NCBI GenBank assembly: GCA_027492035.1
Contig: JAOZFT010000035.1
Location: 62,001 to 126,000 of the forward strand
Length of the DNA stretch: 64,000 nt
Source of the DNA: Thermoproteota archaeon
GTDB taxonomy: Archaea > Korarchaeota > JAOZGF01 > JAOZFZ01
Reading direction: 5' to 3'
The translations under genes and the position numbers were made by a program. Positions 25,782 through 33,916 of the stretch are shown here, one piece after another (position 1 is the first letter of the stretch; the number at the start of each line of letters is the position of its first letter). The notes beneath the pieces are model-generated. The model saw nothing but the letters and a program-made list of their open reading frames with translations. It was not told the DNA's origin and did not search any database.

Positions 25782-26939
25782 CTAAATGAAAATTTTACCA
25801 AGCAAGCTTTTCATCAAAATATACCTCTGCACTTCATTTGTTCCTTCCCCTATCTCCACTAACTTGGCGTCTCTGTAATATCTCTCTAGGTTGTTCTCTC
25901 TGCTGTAGCCGTAACCACCGAAAATTTGGATGGCGTTTCTAGTTATTTCAACAGTTTTCATAGCTGAATAAAGTTTAGCCATTGAAGCAAGTTTCACATA
26001 TTCAAGGTCTCCTTTATCCTTTAACCAGGCTGCTTTATAAGTTAACAGTCTCATTATTTCGATATCCATAGCCATGTCTGTTAACATCCTTTGGATAGCC
26101 TGTCTTTTGATTAATGGTTTACCGAAAGCTACTCTTTGTTTAGCGTACTTTAAAGATTCTTCATAGGCTGCTTGACTTAACCCTATACCAGCGGATGAAG
26201 CATAAATTCTGCTTTCGTCCAGTGAAAACATTGCTACACTGAATCCTTCATTTTTCTCCCCTATCAAGTTTTCTTTTGGTACGTGACAGCCTTTAAAAGT
26301 CACTTCAGCTGTTCCCGTTCCCCTGAAACCCATAACAGGTACTTTACGTGTTTCAACGTTTTCATCTCTCTCAACGATAAATGCTGAAATGCCCCTATGT
26401 TTATCCTCAACCTTACCTGTCCTGGCAAAAACTACAAAGAAATCAGCCACTAAACCAGCTGAAATAAATGTTTTAGTTCCTTCAATGACATATTCATCCC
26501 CCTGTTCCACAGCCTTTGTTTGTATTGAACCTGCATCACTTCCACAGCAAGGTTCGGTTAAAGCGAAAGCCCCAATAAATTTACCTTTAGCTATCCCGGT
26601 TAAATACTTCTCTTTCTGTTCTTCACTGCCAAATAAGGTTATAGGTAAAGACGTTAATGCTTCTATTCCTGATAACAGTCCCACTGAGCAACTCACTCTA
26701 GCCATTTCTTCACCCACGATCACTGTGTCAAGTACGTTGAAACCTAGGCCTCCATATTTTTCAGGAATCCTTACTGCTGGATAACCCATTTTAACAAGTT
26801 TTTTATAAATTTCTAACGGGTACTCATCTCTTTCATCTATTTCCCTAGCGTAAGGCTTAATTTCTTCCTCAGCAAACTCTCTAACAGCTTTTCTCAAAAC
26901 TTTATGTTTAGTTTCAAATTCGAAATTCAATTTAAGCAA
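25782..26939 (-). CDS. Acyl-CoA dehydrogenase
   Basis: A 385-residue FAD enzyme of the short/medium-chain type. Family segments are FALTEPCCGSDAGSIQT, YVIEGTKTFISAG, VPVMGFRGTGTAEVTF, AKQRVAFGKPLIKRQ, IQIFGGYGYSREN and GEGTNEVQRYI, whose glutamate aligns with the catalytic base. It introduces the alpha-beta double bond in acyl-CoA and needs an electron-transfer partner (ETF) not found here. The start is TTG; two TTG codons three apart follow GAGGT, and the second (26930) may be the true one. First gene of the fatty-acyl operon; divergent from fdhD. Confidence 0.9.
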   Translation of the reverse strand: MLKLNFEFETKHKVLRKAVREFAEEEIKPYAREIDERDEYPLEIYKKLVKMGYPAVRIPEKYGGLGFNVLDTVIVGEEMARVSCSVGLLSGIEALTSLPITLFGSEEQKEKYLTGIAKGKFIGAFALTEPCCGSDAGSIQTKAVEQGDEYVIEGTKTFISAGLVADFFVVFARTGKVEDKHRGISAFIVERDENVETRKVPVMGFRGTGTAEVTFKGCHVPKENLIGEKNEGFSVAMFSLDESRIYASSAGIGLSQAAYEESLKYAKQRVAFGKPLIKRQAIQRMLTDMAMDIEIMRLLTYKAAWLKDKGDLEYVKLASMAKLYSAMKTVEITRNAIQIFGGYGYSRENNLERYYRDAKLVEIGEGTNEVQRYILMKSLLGKIFI

Positions 26940-27083
26940 CCTCAGCCTTGAATAAGTTTTTAAGCAATCAGGAATTTCTATTTTTTAAAAAACTTAATAC
27001 AATATCCCCCTAAAGAAAAAGGTAAAGGAAAGAGTTTTTTATTCATTTCTTCCTCTATAACTTCATGGAACAGGGGGAGATGA

Positions 27084-27120
27084 ATTAATGAACTTTAGAA
27101 AAGTTCTTTCCTTCATTAAT
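27084..27120. promoter_or_regulatory. Nested inverted repeats between acyl-CoA dehydrogenase and fdhD
   Basis: Outer arms ATTAATGAA (27084-27092) and TTCATTAAT (27112-27120) enclose GAACTTT-AGA-AAAGTTC (27090-27106). The element is 48 nt before the likely fdhD start and 145 nt before the divergent gene. It may be an operator or an RNA hairpin in the fdhD leader. Confidence 0.45.
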
Positions 27121-27167
27121 CCCTAAAAACCTTTTTCTTCCAGTTTCAATTTTAGGTGGTGTTCTTT

Positions 27168-27950
27168 TTGGTTGCAGAAACGGCTTGGCGGGAATGGGTA
27201 ATTACAGAAATTGACTTCACTAAGTTTTCCTGTGAAAAAAAGAAGGTTAGACTTGCAGTTGAGAAACCTTTAACTCTTTACATTAACGGTAAACATTACG
27301 CAACCTTTCTAGTTACTCCAAATTTTGTAAAGGAACTGGTAATTGGCCACTTATTCTCTACAGGCGTAATTTCTTCTCTGCAAGACATTTCCTCTTTTCA
27401 ACAAATTTCTTCAAAAGTAATGGTTGAACTGAAAAGAGGTAACCTGGCTGAAACCAAAAGAATTTACAAGTTGATATCTACTGCTTGTGGCGCAATAGGG
27501 AAGGAGTCACTAATAAACGAAATTAAACTCCGTAAAATAAAATGCGAAAACTCTATAACTGTAGGAACAATTGTTGAAGTATACAAAGATGCAAACAAAA
27601 GGGCTGAAACACATAAATTAACAGCAGGTACACATATAGCAGGTGCTTACACCCTTCAAGGCAAAAATGTTTTCTTTGTGGAAGACATAGGGAGACATAA
27701 CGCCATAGATAAATTAATAGGGTTGACCATTACAAGGAAAAGGGAAGAAACTCCAATAATTGTCACTTCAGGCAGACCAACCATAGACCTGGTTTCAAAA
27801 ATAGTAAGAACTAAAACTCCCTTCTTGATCTCTTTTTCTAGACCAACTCACAGAGCTTCAAAACTGGCTGAAGAAAAAAACTTAACCTTAATCACAATTA
27901 AAAAGAAAATTTATTTATTCAGCGGCAAAGAAAGGGTGGAAACAAACTAG
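27168..27950 (+). CDS. fdhD: FdhD-type sulfurtransferase for Mo/W cofactor
   Basis: A 260-residue FdhD homologue: NFVKELVIGHLFSTGVI, LISTACGAIGKESL, HKLTAGTHIAGAY, VFFVEDIGRHNAIDKLIG and VTSGRPTIDLVSKIVRTK. FdhD passes sulfur from a cysteine desulfurase to the bis-pterin Mo/W cofactor of formate dehydrogenases. The loop that reads CGVCG in E. coli is CGAIG here, so only the first cysteine remains. I choose the TTG at 27168, nine nt after AGGTG. Clients could be Fmd in this window or a formate dehydrogenase elsewhere. A cysteine-synthase-like gene follows on the same strand. Confidence 0.87.
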   Translation: MVAETAWREWVITEIDFTKFSCEKKKVRLAVEKPLTLYINGKHYATFLVTPNFVKELVIGHLFSTGVISSLQDISSFQQISSKVMVELKRGNLAETKRIYKLISTACGAIGKESLINEIKLRKIKCENSITVGTIVEVYKDANKRAETHKLTAGTHIAGAYTLQGKNVFFVEDIGRHNAIDKLIGLTITRKREETPIIVTSGRPTIDLVSKIVRTKTPFLISFSRPTHRASKLAEEKNLTLITIKKKIYLFSGKERVETN

Positions 27951-28118
27951 AAATCTTTATAAAACCGTCACTTTAATCCATAAACTTTATCCATTATTTA
28001 TTGGGAAAATTTTGGAGAAAGAGGAGCTGGATCTTTCTAAATCATTTCAAATGTTCCTTTAAAGTTTCTACCCTCTTCTGTTGTTTGAAACAACTTTCTC
28101 TCTTAAAAAAGGAAATAA

Positions 28119-28128
28119 TTTTATAAAA
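28119..28128 (+). promoter_or_regulatory. TATA-box candidate for the cysteine-synthase-like gene
   Basis: TTTTATAAAA lies 65-74 nt before the TTG start and would place transcription near 28150. An oligo-T-rich run after fdhD lies upstream, so the gene probably has its own promoter. Confidence 0.45.
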
Positions 28129-28192
28129 AATAAAGGGACATTTCTCTCTTTACTTCCTTTACAAAACAACACTTCTGTAGAGGTGTCTCTTT

Positions 28193-29203
28193 TTGAAATT
28201 TTATAAAAACATGCTTGAACTTGTTGGTAATACTCCTATCATTAAGCTTCAAAAGATAACTAAAAAAGTAGACGCTAATATTTATGTTAAATGTGAATAT
28301 TTCAACCCTAGTGGAAGCATAAAGGACAGGATAGCACTTAAAATGGTTGAAGAAGCTGAAAAAGAAGGTGAATTGAAAAAGGGAGGCGTAATTGTTGAAG
28401 TAACAAGCGGAAACACAGGGCCAGCACTGGCTTTTGTAGGGGCCGTTAAAGGATATAAAGTCCATATTTTCATCCCTTCACAATGGACAGGAACCTACAA
28501 CCCGGAAGACAGAGTAAAAACGATGAAAATATATGGTGCAAAAGTAACCCCTTTCCTAACTGAAAAATATGAAGAAATCTTCCAAGGCTTATCTGAAAAC
28601 GAAGCAGCAGCAGCAACAATAGCTGTAGGATTGAAGGAATGCTATGAATTCGAAAAAAGAAATAATTTGGTGTGGTGGCCGAATCAACTCTGTAACAGAA
28701 ACAATGTTTTAGCTCATAAAGAATCAACAGGTAAAGAAATAATTGAACAACTTAACGGAGAAATTGATGCTTGGGTTGCTTCTGTAGGCACAGGCGGAAC
28801 CTTACTTGGGGTGGCTGAGGCATTAAAGGAAGAAATAGGAAACGTAAAAACAGTGGCTGTTGAACCTGAAGATGCAAGAGTTACAGAATGGGCTGAGAAA
28901 AAATTAATGAGTAAATTCATGAAACAACTTAATCTTCCACAAAGGAAATCAATAATGGAAATAGCTTTAGAAAAGGGGGTACCTGACAAGGTAATAAGAG
29001 TCAGTCATGAAGAAGCAAGAAAAATGGCTAACAAACTATGTAAAGAAGAAGGATTATTCTGTGGCATATCTTCCGGAGCAAATGTTTATGCAGCCTTGAA
29101 AGCAGCTAAGGAAATAGGTGAAGGAGCAAATATTGTAACTGTTCTAGTGGACAGCAGAGACAGGTACTTTCCTGAGTACCCAAACGAACAGTACACCATC
29201 TAA
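28193..29203 (+). CDS. PLP-dependent cysteine synthase-like protein
   Basis: A 336-residue fold-type II PLP enzyme. NPSGSIKDRIAL carries the PLP-binding lysine, VTSGNTGPALAF the substrate loop, SVGTGGTLLGVAEAL the phosphate loop and LFCGISSGANVYAAL the C-terminal family segment. It resembles cysteine synthase/cystathionine beta-synthase without CBS domains. Members use O-acetylserine or O-phosphoserine, or can release sulfur. The TTG start is fixed by GAGGTG eight nt upstream. Its place between fdhD and a MobA-like regulator fusion hints at a link between cysteine sulfur and the Mo/W cofactor, though ordinary cysteine synthesis is the simpler reading. Confidence 0.83.
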   Translation: MKFYKNMLELVGNTPIIKLQKITKKVDANIYVKCEYFNPSGSIKDRIALKMVEEAEKEGELKKGGVIVEVTSGNTGPALAFVGAVKGYKVHIFIPSQWTGTYNPEDRVKTMKIYGAKVTPFLTEKYEEIFQGLSENEAAAATIAVGLKECYEFEKRNNLVWWPNQLCNRNNVLAHKESTGKEIIEQLNGEIDAWVASVGTGGTLLGVAEALKEEIGNVKTVAVEPEDARVTEWAEKKLMSKFMKQLNLPQRKSIMEIALEKGVPDKVIRVSHEEARKMANKLCKEEGLFCGISSGANVYAALKAAKEIGEGANIVTVLVDSRDRYFPEYPNEQYTI

Positions 29204-29535
29204 AACCTTATCCTTACAAAGTAATGCTCCAGATTTCTTTTCAGCAATTACTTCCTAAAAGAAATAAATCTAACCCTCTCCATTACTGAACTTGAAGGAT
29301 AGAAGTCAATTCAAGCTACGACTGAAAATCTTTACTATGCGCATTTTTAAAAAATAAAGCTGTCTTTCAGAAACTTAACAGGTTCCCATACTCAATATAC
29401 TTAATGAATAATTGACAGGTAATAGAGTCTGAAACAAAGAAAAGCAAAATTAAAAAATTTATCCCCCTTAATCTTTACGTAGAAAAAGTGAAAAATTCCT
29501 TTCTTTAAAGATTTATTAAAGGTTAAGGAAAAAGG
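29204..29535 (+). other. Region upstream of the TrmB fusion gene
   Basis: About 330 AT-rich bases with no gene. The last 80 bases contain a possible promoter (AAAAAATTTATCC near 29452) and an A/G-rich ribosome region before the TTG start. Confidence 0.4.
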
Positions 29536-30936
29536 TTGAAAACGGAGAAAGTAGAAATGAGTTTAGACCAAGAAATTATTTCTTCCTTTAAAAAACTTGG
29601 TTTAACAGAGTATGAAGCCAAGACTTACTTAACTTTAGTTAAGAAAGCAGAAGCTTCTCCTTTAGAGATAACATTAGCTTCTAAAGTTCCTCAACCTAAA
29701 GTTTATACTTCCCTCAACTCTTTAGCAGCAAAAGGGTTAGTTGAAGTGGTTAGTGAGAGACCTAGAAAATGTAAAGCTGTAAACATAAGAGAAGCTGTCA
29801 GGAGGCTTTTTGAAAAAAAAATAACTGAACTAGGTGAAAACGCCAAAAAAATAATTGAGAAAACAATTAAGGAGGAGTTAGAGGGAAAAATTCAGCCTCA
29901 TGAAATATATAACTTAATAGGGGAGGCTGAAACAAAAAAGAAATTGATAGATATGCTATCCCTTGCAGAAAAAGAAGTTTTATTAGCAACTAAAAACTTA
30001 GAAATTCTTAGGTTTAAGAAAATAAAGGATGTGCTTTCCAAGTTAGCAATGAAAGGGGTGGAATTTAAGGTTTTGGTTGAGTTCGACTCTTTAGATACAG
30101 AAACCCTTCTTTTTCTAAAAAATTTTGGGACAAGAGTGGTTGATGTGTTGGAGGAACAGTCCCTTGTCACAGTTGATGGAAAGATAGCAATTACTACTTC
30201 GGTAATCGAAACTGGAATAGGGCCTTCGGTTTGGTTCTCAACCTTTACAACCTGTACTGAATGCGTAAAGGCTTATGTGCAGAAACTCAACTCTGCATGG
30301 CTTAAAGGTTCTAAACTTCCTCAAGAAACAAGGAATAAAGGAGTAAAAATAGCAGCTATAGTGCTTGCAGCAGGGAAACCAAGTTCAGAAAACAAAAACG
30401 TACTTCTTTATCCTTGGAGGAACAAACCAGTAATTTGTCACGTAATAGAAGCATTAATGTTTTCTGATGTCGACGAAATAGTGGTAGTAACAGGTTATCA
30501 ATCCAAAAAAATACAGAAGGTAATAAATGAAAGATTTAGCAATGTTTCATTTGTTCATAATAAAAACTACGGTGAAGGGATGCTTTCCTCTTTTAAGAAG
30601 GGACTTGAAAAAGTTAAAGAGTCAGATGCTGTTCTTCTAATGCTTGGAGACCAACCCTTCATTGAACCATCAATAATAAACGAAATGATAAAGGAATTTA
30701 AACGAAATAAAGAAAAGAAAAAAGTCATAAACCCAGTGTTCAAAGGAAAAAGAGGACATCCTGTGCTTATCTCTTCCCATTTATATAAAGAAATACTGGG
30801 CACAAACAATAAGAAAACTGTAAGGGAAGTTTTAAACCAATACAAGGAGTCCACAGTACTAATTGAAGGGAAAGATTGGGTTTTAATGGATGTAAACACA
30901 ATTAAAGACTTAGAAAAAGCCGAAAAAATAATTTAA
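29536..30936 (+). CDS. TrmB-family regulator fused to a MobA/MocA-like nucleotidyltransferase domain
   Basis: A 466-residue two-part protein. Residues 1 to about 255 form a TrmB regulator: a winged helix (LGLTEYEAKTYLTLVKK, PQPKVYTSLNSLAAKGLVE), a coiled linker, and the phospholipase-D-like TrmB C-domain. Residues about 268-466 are a MobA/MocA-type NTP-transferase fold (AAIVLAAGKP, EIVVVTGYQSKKI, VLLMLGDQPFIEP, GKRGHPVLIS, MDVNTIKDLEKA). The usual LAAGxSxRMGxxK nucleotide loop is LAAGKPSSENKNVLLYP, lacking the Arg-Met-Gly and probably the catalytic lysine. It may therefore sense a nucleotide, pterin cofactor or sugar rather than catalyse transfer. TTG start. Confidence 0.82.
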   Translation: MKTEKVEMSLDQEIISSFKKLGLTEYEAKTYLTLVKKAEASPLEITLASKVPQPKVYTSLNSLAAKGLVEVVSERPRKCKAVNIREAVRRLFEKKITELGENAKKIIEKTIKEELEGKIQPHEIYNLIGEAETKKKLIDMLSLAEKEVLLATKNLEILRFKKIKDVLSKLAMKGVEFKVLVEFDSLDTETLLFLKNFGTRVVDVLEEQSLVTVDGKIAITTSVIETGIGPSVWFSTFTTCTECVKAYVQKLNSAWLKGSKLPQETRNKGVKIAAIVLAAGKPSSENKNVLLYPWRNKPVICHVIEALMFSDVDEIVVVTGYQSKKIQKVINERFSNVSFVHNKNYGEGMLSSFKKGLEKVKESDAVLLMLGDQPFIEPSIINEMIKEFKRNKEKKKVINPVFKGKRGHPVLISSHLYKEILGTNNKKTVREVLNQYKESTVLIEGKDWVLMDVNTIKDLEKAEKII

Positions 30937-30939
30937 CCA

Positions 30940-31860
30940 TTAAAAAGCCTTCAATATAAATCCTTCATCGGTGATTTCGCACCTAATTCTTTCCTTGTTT
31001 TCCAGATAACTCACCATAGCTTTAACAGGTACTATTGTCAAATAAAACTGTAAAATACTCTTCTTCACCCCGTAACAGTTTAAAAGGTAAACAGTTAAGG
31101 AATCAACTCTGTTTACTCCTTTCTTAACTGCTGAAACAATTAATCTCTCCACTTCAAACACTCTAGAAACATTTAATTTAACCAAATTTTCTGCTTCATT
31201 TGCTTTAAGGGGGTAGCCGTGACTGGGAACCACGATCTTAACTTTTTCGCCATTTAAATAATCCAAAATCTTTTTTAAACTGTTTAAATATTCTTCAGTG
31301 TTACTGTGGAAAGGTACACCATACTTAGAAAGAATGCTTTTTGAAAAGAAAGAGTCAGCAGCTAGAAAAACCTTTTTCGGAGTTAAAATCCCCACCTGGC
31401 CCAAAGAATGACCGGGAATAGACACAACTTTCAATTTACTCCCTGAAAAATCCACATCTAATTCCTCAGCTTCATCAAGAAATAATTTGTTAGTAACCAA
31501 GGAAGGTTTAGCCAGTAATTCTCTTCCCTTTAACTCAACCAAAGGGTCAGCTAAACCATAAATGGCAAAGGGTTCAAAATATGGGTTCTCAATAAAGCAA
31601 GCCTCTTTGGCCTCAGAATAAATTGAAGCATTAAATTTCCCCTGAAGATAACTATTCCCACCGATGTGGTCGCTGTGGTGGTGAGTGTTAAAAATAGAAA
31701 CTTCAGAAAGGCCTAAATGATTTAGAACCTTAAATATCTTCCGTCCTCTCTCCTTGCCGCTGCCAGTATCTACAATAAGAGCTTTGGTCCCAGTTAAAGG
31801 AAAAACAAAGACATTAATAGCTCCTGGAAGCATTAAAACGTCTCTAATTTTTATGTACAA
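30940..31860 (-). CDS. Metallo-beta-lactamase fold hydrolase
   Basis: A 306-residue protein with NTHHHSDHIGGNSYL (HxHxDH zinc motif), the later ligands in SIPGHSLGQVG and LAADSFF, and VPSHGYPL. It belongs to the glyoxalase II-like group and probably hydrolyses a thioester or phosphoester; the substrate is unknown. The TTG start has GGTGGG six nt upstream. It converges with the TrmB fusion gene, with only 3 nt between their stops. The C-terminal 60 residues resemble a small winged-helix-like extension common in this group. Confidence 0.8.
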   Translation of the reverse strand: MYIKIRDVLMLPGAINVFVFPLTGTKALIVDTGSGKERGRKIFKVLNHLGLSEVSIFNTHHHSDHIGGNSYLQGKFNASIYSEAKEACFIENPYFEPFAIYGLADPLVELKGRELLAKPSLVTNKLFLDEAEELDVDFSGSKLKVVSIPGHSLGQVGILTPKKVFLAADSFFSKSILSKYGVPFHSNTEEYLNSLKKILDYLNGEKVKIVVPSHGYPLKANEAENLVKLNVSRVFEVERLIVSAVKKGVNRVDSLTVYLLNCYGVKKSILQFYLTIVPVKAMVSYLENKERIRCEITDEGFILKAF

Positions 31861-32000
31861 AATAACCCACCATTAAACTTGTGAAAACAATTCTTTTAAC
31901 ACAGGCCAAAAATAAAAATATTTTTTAAAGGAAGTTCTGTAAAAGAGTTATGAATCAGTTTAAAAAGATTTAGAAAGAAAGGAAGGGTAAGGAGGAATCA

Positions 32001-32471
32001 ATGAAGAAAATTTATACCATTGGACACAGTAATAGAAGCCAAGAAGAATTCGTTCTCCTCTTGAAAACGTATAAAATAAAAAAAGTTGTAGATGTTAGAA
32101 GATTCCCAACAAGCAAAATTCAGTACTTTAATAAAGAAAATCTGCAAAAAATTCTTAAACGGGAAGGGATAAAGTATACTTACTTAGGTAACCAGCTAGG
32201 GGGATATAGGAAAGAAGGGTACAGAGACTACATGGAAACTTCCATGTTCAAGGAAGGACTAAAAAAACTTGAAGAAACAGCTGAGAAAAGTGAAACAGCC
32301 ATAATGTGCACTGAAAAGCTTCCATGGAAGTGCCACCGAAAACACATAAGCATGATGCTGCAGAAAAAGGGATGGGTAGTAACTCATATTATAGACAGGC
32401 AAAAAACATGGACACCTAAAAAGCCTGAAAATAAAAACTTAAATGATGAAACTCTAACAAACTTTCTTTAA
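32001..32471 (+). CDS. DUF488 family protein
   Basis: A 156-residue protein with IYTIGHSNRSQEEFV, VVDVRRFPTSK, YTYLGNQLGGYR and AIMCTEKLPWKCHRKHIS. This is the DUF488 family, whose conserved Cys-x5-Cys-His region suggests a metal site or redox role. Function unknown. AAGGAGG five nt before the ATG is a strong ribosome site. It converges with the CoA-binding protein. Confidence 0.88.
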   Translation: MKKIYTIGHSNRSQEEFVLLLKTYKIKKVVDVRRFPTSKIQYFNKENLQKILKREGIKYTYLGNQLGGYRKEGYRDYMETSMFKEGLKKLEETAEKSETAIMCTEKLPWKCHRKHISMMLQKKGWVVTHIIDRQKTWTPKKPENKNLNDETLTNFL

Positions 32472-32486
32472 ACCTCCTGGGCGCCT

Positions 32487-32936
32487 CTATTTCTCTTCAA
32501 GAATATACTTTTCGTTGTTTCGATGTTCTCTCATTATACATTTACCCATTATTACAGTTAGTCCAGCTGAAACTGCCTTTTCAGCTGCTTTATCATCTCT
32601 TATTCCAAGCTGCATCCATATAACATAAGGAGTCCCGTATTTCCTCCTCAACTTTATAGCTTGATTCACTATCGACATAACTTCTTCCGATGGCCTAAAA
32701 ATATTTATAACCTCCAATCTTTTTTTCTTATTTTCTGGTAGGTCCAATATACTTCCATAACATTTCTCGCCTAATACTTCATCAGCAAAAGGATTAATTG
32801 GTATTACTTCATATCCCTTTGATTTAAGGTAGGACGCAACTTGGAAACTGTCCTTTTCAGGGTTTCTAGATACACCTACAACTGCTATTGTCCTGTACTT
32901 TCTAAGCACATTCAAAATTGTTTCCCTTAAACTCAC
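32487..32936 (-). CDS. CoA-binding domain protein (YccU-like)
   Basis: A 149-residue Rossmann-fold protein: TIAVVGVSRNPEKDSFQVASYL, VIPINPFADEVLGEKCYGSI, VDIF-type strand (LEVINIFRPSEEV) and VIWMQLGIRDDKAAEKA. It matches the small CoA-binding family related to the N-domain of succinyl-CoA synthetase alpha chains. It may bind CoA as a regulator; no enzyme activity is known. The GTG start follows GGGGAGG closely. Confidence 0.85.
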   Translation of the reverse strand: MSLRETILNVLRKYRTIAVVGVSRNPEKDSFQVASYLKSKGYEVIPINPFADEVLGEKCYGSILDLPENKKKRLEVINIFRPSEEVMSIVNQAIKLRRKYGTPYVIWMQLGIRDDKAAEKAVSAGLTVIMGKCIMREHRNNEKYILEEK

Positions 32937-33043
32937 ATTCCTCCCCTACTTAACTATAAAATTTAAGTTATGTATGTGAAAAGGAACACCTGAAAGGAAC
33001 CCTTTTTAAAATTTCCTTCATGAAGCATCTCCCTAACTTATTT

Positions 33044-33667
33044 TTACAATGTTTCTTGGACGAACGAGTTCTCTTTCGGCAAAATCTCTTTTTTATAAAG
33101 GGTTAAGCAAGAATTGCAGCAGAAGTATAGTTCTCTGTCATCAACAACCAATTTAAGAGGTTCTTCCTTTATTTCCTTCCCGCAATATGTACATGAAACT
33201 TTAACTCCGAATCCTGGCCTTAATTTCGGCCCGTAATCCTCTTTAAGTGTTTTAACAACCACAAATGTGTTAACAGTCTCAATTCCTTCTATTTTACTCA
33301 ATTTATTCCTCAAAAACTCTTGGTAACCGGAGAAACTAGGTGTTGAAACTTTGAGGATTAAATCGAAAGATCCACTAGTCATATATAAACCGGTAACGTC
33401 CTCTATTCTGAGAATATCCTTAATAGCTTTGTTCATTAATGACACCTTTGTTTTTAACCCTATAAAGAAAGTTAATCCACCAATAAGTTTTTCAGGGTCT
33501 ATTTCTACCGTGAAACCTTTAATTACACCGAGAGATCTCAATTTTCTAACCCTATTCTTTACAGTAGGTAAGCTGACACCTGTCTTTTCAGCGATTTTTG
33601 AGAAACTCATCCTGGCATCTTTCTGTAAGAGAATCATTATCTCTATATCTAAATTATCAAGTATCAA
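33044..33667 (-). CDS. Lrp/AsnC regulator with C-terminal TRASH metal-binding domain
   Basis: A 207-residue regulator. Residues 1-60 are an AsnC-type helix-turn-helix (ARMSFSKIAEKTGVSLPTVKNRVRKL), 65-140 a RAM ligand domain, and 160-200 a TRASH domain (CTYCGKEI then FCCNSCLTLYKK). TRASH-Lrp proteins next to copper ATPases are known in archaea, where they sense copper. Here the copA gene is divergent 250 bp away. A TATA element at 33718-33727 and the palindrome CCTCATGAGG at 33681-33690 sit in its own promoter region. Start TTG. Autoregulation is likely but inferred. Confidence 0.88.
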   Translation of the reverse strand: MILDNLDIEIMILLQKDARMSFSKIAEKTGVSLPTVKNRVRKLRSLGVIKGFTVEIDPEKLIGGLTFFIGLKTKVSLMNKAIKDILRIEDVTGLYMTSGSFDLILKVSTPSFSGYQEFLRNKLSKIEGIETVNTFVVVKTLKEDYGPKLRPGFGVKVSCTYCGKEIKEEPLKLVVDDRELYFCCNSCLTLYKKEILPKENSFVQETL

Positions 33668-33680
33668 AACGGCTTCAACT

Positions 33681-33690
33681 CCTCATGAGG
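33681..33690. promoter_or_regulatory. Palindrome at the start region of the Lrp-TRASH gene
   Basis: CCTCATGAGG is a perfect 10-bp palindrome 14 nt before the TTG start and about 28 nt after the minus-strand TATA element, so it covers the expected transcription start. Confidence 0.4.
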
Positions 33691-33717
33691 GAAAAGCTGG
33701 AAAAGACAAAATAAGTT

Positions 33718-33727
33718 CCTTATATAT
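33718..33727 (-). promoter_or_regulatory. TATA-box candidate for the Lrp-TRASH gene
   Basis: Minus-strand GATATATAAGG about 50-60 nt before the start codon; predicts transcription near 33693. Confidence 0.45.
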
Positions 33728-33795
33728 CTCTCTTTCGTTATTGAAAAAAAGTTCCCCTTTTTTTTCAAAAAAATAAATTTTTCTACTTCGGAAAA

Positions 33796-33806
33796 TTATA
33801 TAAAAA
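33796..33806 (+). promoter_or_regulatory. TATA-box candidate for copA
   Basis: TTATATAAAAA lies 111 nt before the copA ATG, predicting transcription near 33830 and a leader of about 85 nt. Confidence 0.5.
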
Positions 33807-33916
33807 AGGTTTTTTTCTCCTTTATTCTTCAGAAACTGAAAAGGAAGATTTTTAATCAGTAAAACACCTGTAGTAACTGGCGTAAAAGTAAACAAGGAAT
33901 ACTTAGAGGTAAAAAG

